From Anaeramoeba ignava (taxonomy: Eukaryota; Metamonada; Anaeramoebidae): a DNA stretch of 64,000 nt. Location: assembly GCA_028826165.1 (NCBI GenBank), contig JAPDFW010000109.1:124001-188000 (forward strand). Direction: 5' to 3'. A program made the translations under genes and the position numbers. Under the pieces are notes generated by a model. The model searched no databases. It was not told the origin of the DNA and saw nothing but the letters and a program-made list of their open reading frames with translations. Of this stretch, positions 55,242 through 64,000 are shown one piece after another. Each line of letters starts with the position of its first letter. The stretch's first letter is position 1.

Positions 55242-58200
55242 TTAATCTAAATCCTTTAAAATTAAATCAATTATTGAATTTTGATTTAATTGATAATAAT
55301 CTTTTAAATCAATAAATTCTTCAATAATAGATTGAGTAACTTTTGTATCATCAAATTTATCATGATAAAAGAAATAGATTAATTGATTTATTGTCTCAAA
55401 TGATTTTCGTGAATAATCATGAACTTTATTGGAAGAATCTTGAACATTTAATTGAAACATTCCTTTAAATAATTCACTTCTTATGATTAATATTAATTTA
55501 TGAACTTTAATCTCTTTTTTTTCGCAAATTATTGTAAAATCTTTTGTTTCGTTTTGTTCGTATAATTTTTCAAAATCTTTGATTATTCCTTCTCTTCCTT
55601 TTTTTGAGTCAATCCAATTTGAATCAAATCCAAGTTCTTTAAAAAGTTGTGAAATAATTTCTTTTTCTTTTTCTTGTTCTTTTTCTTTTCTTCTTCTTCT
55701 TTGACTGAATCGCTTGAATCGTTATCAGAATCTAGTTTCGGGAACATTTTTTCAAAATTTGTAAATCCTGTATAAAGAAAATCCAAAGCAATTCCGACTT
55801 CTTCTTTTGGCTTTTGGAAACAAATGCGAGCAAATCTCTGTAGAACGGATTCATCGTTGTTAAATCTTGTCAAAAGAATCAATTTATGAGCTTTGAATTT
55901 GAAAGAATCAATTGATTGAATTTGGTAATCTGAAAAATTATCAGTTGATTTTAATAAATTGTTTAAATCTTGATTAAATGAATAAAGTTGGGAAAATAAA
56001 TGGATAAATTGCTTTGTAATTTGCTTTCTTTCCAATTTGAAAATATTCGCATTGTTATCTAATAAGCATTTGATGACATTTTCGTTTGCGTTATGAATTG
56101 CTATTGAAAGAGCTGTTTCACTAGTATGTGTTACTGCATTAACATCAACTCCATTTCTAACCAAATATTGGATAATAGATAATGATACATTATTCCAACA
56201 AGCAAAATGTAAAGGTGTTTGATTTCCATCAGCTCTCATATCAATATCAGCTCCTTTTGAAACTAAATACTGAATAACATCAAATGAATTTTTTTGACAA
56301 GCAAGATGTAAGGCTGTTTCATTCCTATTATTTTTCTCATTGACATCAACCCCTTTTGAAATCAAATACTCGATAATTTCAATCGATAAATGTCTCTGAC
56401 AAGCTAAATGCAAAACCGTTTGATTTTGATAAGTTTTGGCATTTAGATCAACTCCTTTTTCCACAAGAAATTTGATGATTCCAAAAGATGAATCATTTTG
56501 ACAGGTAAAATGTAAAGCTGTTTGATTCCTATTGGTTACCACATTGATATCCGCTCCCTTTGAAATTAGGTATTGGATCGAGTCTATCGAGTTGTTTTGT
56601 AGAGCAAAATGAAGTGGTGTTTGGTTTTCATTTGTTTTTGCGTTTATATCAAGTCCCTTTTCAACAAGAAACTTAATAGTTTCAAAAGATGAATTATTTC
56701 GACAAGCAAAATGCAAAGCTGTTTCATTTGAGTTCGTTTTTTCGTGGATATCAACTCCTTTTTCAACTAAATACTCAATAACTTCGAGCGAATTACTTTC
56801 ACAAGCAAAATGTAAAGCTGTTTTGCCGAAATCTGTTTTTGCATTGATATAAAGTTCCTTTTCAACAAGATATTTCACAATTTCAATTGAGGAACTACTT
56901 CGACAAGCAAAATGCAAAGCTGTTTCGTTGCGATTTGCTTTTGCATTGATATCAAGTCCTTTTGCAACCAAATATTGGATAATTTCAAGTGAACTATTTT
57001 CGCAAATATAATGCAAAATCGTGTGATTTCTGTTTGTTTTTGCATTGATATCAGCTCCTTTTTCAACCAAATATTGAATTGTTTCTAATCTTCCGCCATC
57101 CCAACAGCCAAAATGCAAAGGTGTTTCGTTGTGAATCGTTTTTGCGTTGATATCAAACCCTCCTTCAACTAAATACTGGGTAATTTCAAATGAATTAAAT
57201 TGCAAAGAATAATGCAAAGCTGTTTCATTCTGGTGATTTTTGGCATTTAGATCAACTCCTTTTTCGACAAGAAATTCGATGATTTCAAGTGAATTTGTTT
57301 GGCAGGCATAATGGAAAATTGTTTCGTTTTCATTTGTTTTTGCATTTATATCAAGTCCTTTTTCAATGAGAAATTTAACTGCATCTAGAGATCTATTTCT
57401 GCAAGCCAAATGCAAAGCCGTTTCATTCTGGTTGTTTTTTGTATTAATATCAGCTCCTTTTTCAACAAGAAATTTGATAACTCCAAATGTATTGTATTCA
57501 CAAGCTAAATGGAAGGCAGTTTTCTTTCCGCCTGTTTTTTGATCAATTTCAACATCGTTTTCAATCAAATACTGAATAATTGAGATGGATGCGCTATTTT
57601 GGCATGCCAGATGCAAAGATGTTTCATTATAGTTTGTTTTTGCATTGATATCAACTCCTTTTTCAACCAGATATTGGATAACTTCAAGTGAAAGGCTACT
57701 TTGAGAAGCATAATGCAAAACTGTTTCATTATAACTTGTTTTTTCGTTAATATCAAGTCCCTTTTCCACCAAATATTGAATGACATCAAGCGAGTTTTTT
57801 GGGGAAGCAAGATGCAAACTTGTCTCTCCCCATCTTGTTTTTGTATATATATCAACTCCCTTTTCAACAAGAAATTTGATCACAGCAAGTGAGTTTTTTT
57901 GGCAAGCAATATTCGAAGCTGTTTTCCCAAAATTGGTTCTTGCATGTAGATCAACTCCCTTTTCAACAAGAAATTTGATCACTTCAAGCGAGTTTTTTCC
58001 ACATGCAAAATGCAAAGTGGTTTCATTTTTATTGGTTTTTGCTTTTATATCAAGTCCCTTCTCAACTAAATATTGGATCACTTCAAGCGAGTTTTTTTCA
58101 CATGCAAAATGCAAAGCTGTTTTTCCAAAACTAGCCTTTTGATGTATATCAAATCCCTTTTCAACAAAAAATTTGATAACTTCAAGCGAATTACTTTTGC

Positions 58201-59146
58201 AAGCCAAATGTAAGACTGATTCATCTTGAGTTGTTCTTGGTTTTAAATCAGCTCCTTTTTGAATTAAATATTGGATAACTTCAAGTGAGTTTTTTCGACA
58301 AGCAGAATGCAAAAGTGATTTCCCAAGAGTTGTTTTTGAGTTTGCATCAAATCCCTTTTCAAAAAGAAAATTGATAACTTCAAGCGAATTACTTTTGCAA
58401 GCAAAATGAAAGGGTGATTTGTTTTTGTTTGTTTTTGTTTTTAAATCAGCTCCTTTTTGAATTAAATATTGGATAACTTCAAGTGAGTTTTTTCGACAAG
58501 CAAAATGCAAAACTGATTCATGCAAATTTGTTTTTTGATTTACATCAAATTTTTTTTCAATCAAATATTGGACAACTTCAAGCGAGTTGTTTTTGCAAGC
58601 CAAATGCAAATTTGACATCACACTTTTCTCAAAAATTAATGAAGGAGTTGTTTTTTGATGAATATTCAATCCTTTCCCAATAAGAAATTCAATAATTTGA
58701 ATTGAATTGTATTGACAAGCATAATTTAAAAGTGTTCTTCCTTTTCTGTCTTTTGAATGAATATCCATCCCTTTTTCAACCAAAATTTCGATAATTTTCA
58801 TTAAATCTTGATTATTTTTCGTATATTTTATTGCAAGATGCAAAATTGTTTTCCCTTTTCTATCGTTTGAATTCATGTTAATTCCTTTTCCAATCAATAA
58901 TTCAATCATTTCAATTCCTGAATTATTTATAATTGCAATATGTAATTCATTTCTTCCTTTTTTATCAAATGAATTTGTTTTTATTCCTTTTGAAATTAAT
59001 TCTTCAATAAAATCTTTGGAAACTTTTTTTTCAATTGCAAAATGTAAAATTGGTTTTTCTTCTTTTTCTAATTCTGTTTTTGGTATTGATTTTGTTTGCT
59101 TTAATAATTCAATGTTATTTTTTTCAATAATTTTGCGAATTTCCAT
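55242..59146 (-). CDS. Ankyrin-repeat protein (about 30 repeats) with the array's tandem-BTB C-terminus
   Basis: About 1,300 aa. Start MEIRKIIEKNN at 59146, directly behind the array's leader (TTTTTTTTCTTCTCAAAA). About 30 ankyrin repeats of 33-34 aa follow, consensus TALHFACxxNSLEVIQYLVEKG then DINAKTNxNE. BTB half A: FSDYQIQSIDSFKFKAHKLI and a long acidic/lysine linker. Half B: KDFTIICEKKEIKVHKLILI, then RSELFKGMFQLNVQDSSNKV and DYYQLNQNSIIDLILKDL. This half parallels RSELYRGMF, SNKVTDYS and DYFQLNQTNPNLFDLL of the RCC1-like genes. A frame break near 55690 in the GAAGAAGAAGAAAAGAAAAAG linker splits the frame; beyond it ELGFDSNWIDSKKGREG connects to half B. Only 60 bp separate its stop from the start of copy 8. 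Confidence 0.85.
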
Positions 59147-59206
59147 TTTTGAGAAGAAAAAAAATGAAAAACGAAAATTCAAAAATCATTTTTTTTCTTT
59201 TCTAAA
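59147..59206. promoter_or_regulatory. 60-bp divergent promoter (ankyrin-BTB / RCC1-BTB 9)
   Basis: Only 60 bp lie between two divergent ATG codons. Each side carries one leader: TCATTTTTTTTCTTTTCTAA on plus and TTTTTCATTTTTTTTCTTCT on minus. It is almost an inverted repeat. Transcription starts must lie within or very near it unless upstream coding DNA is used. Confidence 0.6.
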
Positions 59207-60970
59207 ATGAATGAAATTTTATTTTTTGGTTCAAATTACAAACCAACAATAATAAAAAATGAAACAAATTTAATAACAAAGCCAATTCAATTTAAATTTG
59301 AAAATGAAAATGAAAATGAAAATGAAAAACAAATTAAACAAATTTCAACAAGTAATTTTTCAACAATTTTCCTTTTTGAAAATGGAAAAGCAATAGAATA
59401 TTTAAATAAACCTGAAAAAATCCAAATTGAAAATATTCAAAAAGTATCTGTTGGTGATCAAAATGAAACTATTTTAACAATAGAAGGAAATGTATTTGCC
59501 AAAGGAAAAGATATTAATCCAAATTATCCAAAACAATTTATCAATATTTCATCATTAATTGAAGATACAAATGATAGAATAATTCAAGATATTGTTTCTG
59601 GAGCATATCAATCAATTTACTTATTAACTTCAAATCAAAATGTTTATGGAATTGGTTCAAATTATTTTGGTCAACTTGGTTTTGATTCTGAAACACTTAA
59701 AGAAACAAAAAAACCAATTTTAATGATGAAAAATGTTTCTAAAATATTTTTAGGAGATTCTTCAGCTCATATTTTTCTTTTAAATTTAAATCAAGAATTA
59801 TTTGGATGCGGATTAAATATATATGGTCAACTTGGATTAGGAGAATCAAGAAAAGAAGAATCAAAAATCCAAAAATTAACCAAAATCCAAAATATTCCAA
59901 AAGGCAAAATAATTGATATTCAATGTGGATATTTTCATTCAATAATGTTAATTGAAAATGAAGATGAAAATCAAAATCCAAAAAGAAAACTTTGTTCATG
60001 TGGAAATTCTCAATATAATGGACCCGGCAAATATGAAGATACTTATGAATTTACTGAAATCAAATCATCTTTATTTGAAAATGATGATGATATTCTTGAT
60101 TTTTCTGTTGGATATAATCATACTTTGATTTTAACTTCCAATTCAAAATTAATTGGATTTGGAAATAATTATAATGGTCAATTAGGAACTGGAAATATAT
60201 ATGATCAAAGAATTCCAATTCAAATTGAACTTCCTAAATTAAGATTTAATGAAAATATTTCTAATTATCATATTTCTTGTGGAAATGATAGATCATTTCT
60301 TTATTATTCTTCTCCTCCTTCTTTTTCCAATCTTGAAGAAGATTTGATAAAACTATTTAAAAGAAAAGAATTTTGTGATATTTCATTTAAAACCAAAAAT
60401 GGAGAAATAATCAAAGCTCATAAATTAATATTGAAATATAGATTAAATCAAAACCAAAATGGAATTGAAAAACTTCAAGAAATTATTTCAAAAAAATCAA
60501 TTAAAGAATCAAATCAAATATTTGAAATGATTTATTCAAACAGAATAATAAATCCAATATTATATTCTGAAATTAAAGAAATTATAAATTCAAATGAAAA
60601 AATTGAAGAAACAATGAAAAGAATTTATTTAAATGAAAATGAAAATGAAAAAGATTTTATAATTGAAAGAAAAGAAAAACAATATAAATTTCCTAAATTA
60701 ATATTAATAATGAGAAGTGAATTATATCGAGGAATGTTTTTATCTGTAACTGAAGATAAATCAAATAAAGTTACAGATTATAGTGAATTAAGTAATAAAT
60801 CATTTCAAATATTTGAATATTGGATTTATTCAAATCAAATTAAAGAAGGAATTCAAATTACACAAGAAATAATTAATGAAATTCAAATTGGAATTGATTA
60901 TTTTCAATTAAATCAAACAAATCCAAATTTATTTGATTTATTAATTAATAAATTTAATAATCAAAATTAA
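59207..60970 (+). CDS. RCC1-like/tandem-BTB protein 9
   Basis: 587 aa, intact. N-terminus MNEILFFGSNYKPTIIKNE (third subtype, shared with copy 10). Variable loops: SGAYQSIY (one residue longer), GSNYFGQ, LGDSSAHIF, GLNIYGQ, CGNSQYNGPG, GNNYNGQLGTGN. Half A has EFCDISFKTKNGEIIKAHK. Ends NKFNNQN with the stop codon inside the following satellite. Confidence 0.87.
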   Translation: MNEILFFGSNYKPTIIKNETNLITKPIQFKFENENENENEKQIKQISTSNFSTIFLFENGKAIEYLNKPEKIQIENIQKVSVGDQNETILTIEGNVFAKGKDINPNYPKQFINISSLIEDTNDRIIQDIVSGAYQSIYLLTSNQNVYGIGSNYFGQLGFDSETLKETKKPILMMKNVSKIFLGDSSAHIFLLNLNQELFGCGLNIYGQLGLGESRKEESKIQKLTKIQNIPKGKIIDIQCGYFHSIMLIENEDENQNPKRKLCSCGNSQYNGPGKYEDTYEFTEIKSSLFENDDDILDFSVGYNHTLILTSNSKLIGFGNNYNGQLGTGNIYDQRIPIQIELPKLRFNENISNYHISCGNDRSFLYYSSPPSFSNLEEDLIKLFKRKEFCDISFKTKNGEIIKAHKLILKYRLNQNQNGIEKLQEIISKKSIKESNQIFEMIYSNRIINPILYSEIKEIINSNEKIEETMKRIYLNENENEKDFIIERKEKQYKFPKLILIMRSELYRGMFLSVTEDKSNKVTDYSELSNKSFQIFEYWIYSNQIKEGIQITQEIINEIQIGIDYFQLNQTNPNLFDLLINKFNNQN

Positions 60971-61735
60971 AATTAAAATTAAAATTAAATTAAAATTAAA
61001 ATTAAAATTAAAATTAAAATTAAAATTAAAATTAAAATTCAAAATTAAAATTAAAATCAAAATTAAAATTCAAAATTAAAATTCAAAATTAAAATTAAAA
61101 TTAAAATTAAAAATTAAAATCAAAAATCAAAATTAATATTAAAATTAAAATTAAAATTAAAATTAAAATCAAAATTAAAATTAAAATTAAAAAATTAAAA
61201 TTAAAATTAAAATTAAAATTAAAATTAAATTTAAAATTAAAATTAAAATTAAAATTAAAATTAAAAATTAAATTTAAAATCAAAATCAAAATTAAAATTA
61301 AAATTAAAATTAAATTTAAAATCAAAATTAAAATTAAAATTAAAATCAAAATTAAAATTAAAATTAAAATTAAAATTAAAATTAAAATTAAAATTAAAAT
61401 TAAAATTAAAATTAAAATTAAAATTAAATTTAAAATCAAAATCAAAATTTAAAATTAAAACCAAAATCAAAATTAAAATTAAAATTAAAATTAAAATCAA
61501 AATTAAAATTAAAATTAAAATTAAAATTAAAATTAAAATTAAAATTAAAATTAAAATTAAAATCAAAATCAAAATTTAAAATTAAAATTGAAATCAAAAT
61601 TAAAATCAAAATAAAAATTAAAATTAAAAATTAAAATTAAAATCAAAATCAAAATTAAAATTAAAATTAAAATTAAAATTAAAATTAAAATTAAAATCAA
61701 AATAAAAATAAAAATAATATTAAAATTAAAAATTC
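60971..61735 (+). repeat. 3' flank satellite of copy 9, 0.77 kb
   Basis: (AAAATT)n with many AAAATC, AAAATTC and AAATTTAAAATC variants. No gene is visible; NFNF and ILIL frames are artefacts. Confidence 0.88.
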
Positions 61736-61770
61736 AAAAATCATTTTTTTTCATTTTTTTCTTTTCTAAA

Positions 61771-63525
61771 ATGAATGAAATTTTATTTTTTGGTTCAAAT
61801 TACAAACCAACAATAATAAAAAATGAAACAGAAATAATAAAAAAACCAATTCAATTTAAATTTGAAAATGAAAATGAAAATGAAAATGAAAAACAAATTA
61901 AACAAATTTCAACAAGTTATTTTTCAACAATTTTCCTTTTTGAAAATGGAAAAGCAATAGAATATTTAAATAAACCTGAAAAAATCCAAATTGAAGAAAA
62001 TATTCAAAAAGTAACTGTTGGTTTTCAAAATGAAGCTATTTTAACAATAGAAGGAAATGTATTTGCCAAAGGAGAAGATATTAATCCAAATAACCTAAAA
62101 GAATTTAACAATATTTCATCATTAATTAAAGGTACAAATGATAGAATAATTGAAGATATTGTTTCTGGATACAATTCAATTTACTTATTAACTTCAAATC
62201 AAAATGTTTACGGAATTGGTTCAAATTATTTTGGTCAACTTGGTTTTGATTCTGAAACACTTCAAAAAACAAAAAAACCAATTTTAATGATGAAAAATGT
62301 TTCTAAAATATTTTCAGGAAATTCTTCAATTTCTCTTTTTCTTTTAAATTCAAATCAAGAATTATTTGGATGCGGATTAAATAGATATGGTCAACTTGGA
62401 TTAGGAGAATCAAGAAAAGAAGAATCAAAAATCCAAAAATTAACCAAAATCCAAAATATTCCAAAAGGCAAAATAATTGATATTCAATGTGGATATTTTC
62501 ATTCAATAATGTTGATTGAAAATGAAGATGAAAATCAAAATCAAAAAAGAAAACTTTATTCATGTGGATTTTCTGGAAATAATGGACTTGACAAATATGA
62601 AAATACTTATGAATTTACTGAAATCAAATCATCTTTATTTGAAAATGATAATATTCTTGATTTTTCTGTTGGATATAATCATACTTTGATTTTAACTTCC
62701 AATTCAAAATTAATTGGATTTGGAAATAATTATAATGGTCAATTAGGAGGTGGAAATATATATGATCAAAGAATTCCAATTCAAATTGAACTTCCTAAAT
62801 TAAGATTTAATGAAAATATTTCTAATTATCATATTTCTTGTGGAAATGATAGATCATTTCTTTATTATTCTTCTCCTCCTTCTTTTTCCAATCTTGAAGA
62901 AGATTTGATAAAATTATTTGAAAGAAAAGAATTTTGTGATATTTCATTTAAAACAGAAAATGGTGAAATAATTGAAGCTCATAAATTAATATTAAAATAT
63001 AGATTAAATCAAAATCAAAATCAAATTGAAAAACTTCAAGAAATTATTTCAAAAAAATCAATTAAAGAATCAAATCAAATATTTGAAATGATTTATTCAA
63101 ACAAAATAATAAATCTAAAATTATATTCTGAAATTAAAGAAATTATAAATTCCAATGAAAAAATTGAAGAAACAATGAAAAGAATTTATTTAAATGAAAA
63201 TGAAAATGAAAAAGATTTTATAATTGAAAGAAAAGAAAAACAATATAAATTTCCTAAATTAATATTAATAATGAGAAGTGAATTATATCGAGGAATGTTT
63301 TTATCTGTAACAAATGATACTTCTAATAAAGTTACAGATTATAGTGAATTAAGTAATAAATCATTTCAAATATTTGAATATTGGATTTATTCAAATCAAA
63401 TTAAAGAAGAAATTCAAATTACACAAGAAATAATTGATGAAATGGAAAGAGGAATTGATTATTTTCAATTAAATCAAACAAATCCAAATTTATTTGATTT
63501 ATTAATTAGGAAATTTAATAATTAA
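61771..63525 (+). CDS. RCC1-like/tandem-BTB protein 10
   Basis: 584 aa, intact. Same N-terminus as copy 9 (MNEILFFGSNYKPTII) and identical GNNYNGQLG and NIYDQRIPIQIELP segments. It differs in loops SGYNSIY, SGNSSISLF, GLNRYGQ and CGFSGNNGLD. Half B has VTNDTSNKV, as in copy 6. C-terminus ends RKFNN, two residues shorter, because the AATCAAAAT of other copies is AATTAAAAT here. Confidence 0.87.
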   Translation: MNEILFFGSNYKPTIIKNETEIIKKPIQFKFENENENENEKQIKQISTSYFSTIFLFENGKAIEYLNKPEKIQIEENIQKVTVGFQNEAILTIEGNVFAKGEDINPNNLKEFNNISSLIKGTNDRIIEDIVSGYNSIYLLTSNQNVYGIGSNYFGQLGFDSETLQKTKKPILMMKNVSKIFSGNSSISLFLLNSNQELFGCGLNRYGQLGLGESRKEESKIQKLTKIQNIPKGKIIDIQCGYFHSIMLIENEDENQNQKRKLYSCGFSGNNGLDKYENTYEFTEIKSSLFENDNILDFSVGYNHTLILTSNSKLIGFGNNYNGQLGGGNIYDQRIPIQIELPKLRFNENISNYHISCGNDRSFLYYSSPPSFSNLEEDLIKLFERKEFCDISFKTENGEIIEAHKLILKYRLNQNQNQIEKLQEIISKKSIKESNQIFEMIYSNKIINLKLYSEIKEIINSNEKIEETMKRIYLNENENEKDFIIERKEKQYKFPKLILIMRSELYRGMFLSVTNDTSNKVTDYSELSNKSFQIFEYWIYSNQIKEEIQITQEIIDEMERGIDYFQLNQTNPNLFDLLIRKFNN

Positions 63526-63596
63526 AATTAAAATTAAAATTAAAATTAAAAATTTATTTTTTCATTTTTCATTTTTTCATTTTTTTCTTTTCAAAA
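63526..63596 (+). promoter_or_regulatory. Short 3' satellite and leader of copy 11
   Basis: Only about 25 bp of AAAATT repeat follow copy 10. Then come TTTTTTCATTTTTCATTTTT, a further TCATTTTTTTCTTTTC and AAAAATG. It is the shortest spacer in the plus-strand groups. Confidence 0.55.
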
Positions 63597-64000
63597 ATGA
63601 ATGATTGTTTATTTTTTGGTTACAATAACAATCCAAAACTAATCAAAAATAAATCATTAATAATAACAAAACCAATTCAATTTAAATTTAAATTTGAAAA
63701 TGAAAATGAAAATGAAAAACAAATTAAACAAATTAAACAAATTTCAACAGGTTATTCTGGAACAATTTTCCTTTTTAAAAATGGAAAAGCAATAGAATAT
63801 TTAAGAGATTCAAAACAAAATCCATCAAAAATCCAAATTGAAGAAAATATTCAAAAAGTAACTTTTGGTGATGAAAATGAAGCTATTTTAACAAAAGAAG
63901 GAAAAGTATTTGCCAAAGGAGAAAATATTAATCCAAAAAATTCAAATGAATTTATCAATATTTCATCATTAATTGAAGATAAAAATGATAGAATAATTCA
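63597..64000 (+). CDS. RCC1-like/tandem-BTB protein 11, N-terminal part, cut by window end
   Basis: Starts MNDCLFFGYNNNPKLIKNKS. It has KFKFENENENEKQ and a doubled KQIKQI as in copy 1, with loop STGYSGTIF and FGDENEAIL. Open to the window edge, ending near SSLIEDKNDRII. The remainder lies outside. Confidence 0.85.
   Translation, partial: MNDCLFFGYNNNPKLIKNKSLIITKPIQFKFKFENENENEKQIKQIKQISTGYSGTIFLFKNGKAIEYLRDSKQNPSKIQIEENIQKVTFGDENEAILTKEGKVFAKGENINPKNSNEFINISSLIEDKNDRII

Noticed and set aside
55242-55460. Separate small gene MFQLNVQDSS...
   Set aside because: Continuous in the same frame with HKLILIIRSELFKG upstream; it is BTB half B of the ankyrin gene beyond a frame break.
57565-58142. 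Open frames opposite and out of frame within the ankyrin gene
   Set aside because: Shadows of the regular 99-102 base ankyrin unit, which gives periodic frames on all strands.
54386-62563. Similar antisense open frames (54386-54646, 59739-59999, 62303-62563) opposite the RCC1-like genes
   Set aside because: Their likeness follows from conservation of the sense strand; no leader or independent codon pattern is seen.
1-64000. Alternative genetic code with reassigned stops
   Set aside because: Genes end in TAA or TGA at homologous ends, and I saw no conserved coding position occupied by a stop codon other than single frame breaks.

Overview
This is a nuclear window from a very AT-rich eukaryote. 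Evidence is GT-AG introns, a long-variable-arm tRNA-Leu(AAG), and eukaryote-only families (ATG9, TRAPPC8, a Munc13/MUN protein, VPS9, NOM1, PC4, actin-like). TAA and TGA both end genes, which fits the standard code. The extreme AT bias, simple repeats inside introns and a large family of RCC1-like proteins with BTB domains point to a free-living amoeboid protist. Anaeramoeba (Metamonada) is my best guess. That is inference from gene content, not from a marker gene.

Left part (1-36 kb): mostly single-copy cellular genes. In order: TRAPPC8 (minus, runs off the left edge), a MUN-domain protein (minus), a NERD1-like FG-GAP membrane protein (plus), a PC4/KELP-like coactivator (plus), an unrecognised protein (minus), a PARP-like protein with a kinase-like segment (plus), tRNA-Leu (minus), a VPS9 Rab5-GEF-like protein (minus), NOM1/Sgd1 (minus), a Q/N/F-rich coiled-coil protein (minus) and ATG9 (minus). 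Between them, and inside the introns, lie kilobases of short tandem repeats. These include a 12-bp satellite (2.75-3.17 kb), a tandem array at 12.2-13.75 kb and a satellite of about 154 bp (17.25-20.87 kb).

Right part (36-64 kb): an array of eleven RCC1-like/tandem-BTB genes. Four are on plus (36.1-44.4 kb), four on minus (46.7-55.2 kb) and three on plus (59.2-64 kb, the last cut by the window end). A divergent actin-like gene and a protein with about 30 ankyrin repeats plus tandem BTB are nested among them. Scaffolds and C-termini are nearly identical between copies, while short propeller loops differ and are shared in mosaic combinations. I consider this array the most promising undescribed system here: a diversifying recognition repertoire coupled to BTB (possibly CUL3 ubiquitin ligase) output.

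Two window-wide features stand out. Almost every start codon is preceded by a T-rich motif of the form TCATTTTTTTTCTTTTC. Many otherwise intact genes carry one single-base frame break, usually in an A/T homopolymer. These look like sequencing errors or very recent lesions. Exon boundaries below were read by hand from frame, homology and GT/AG sites.
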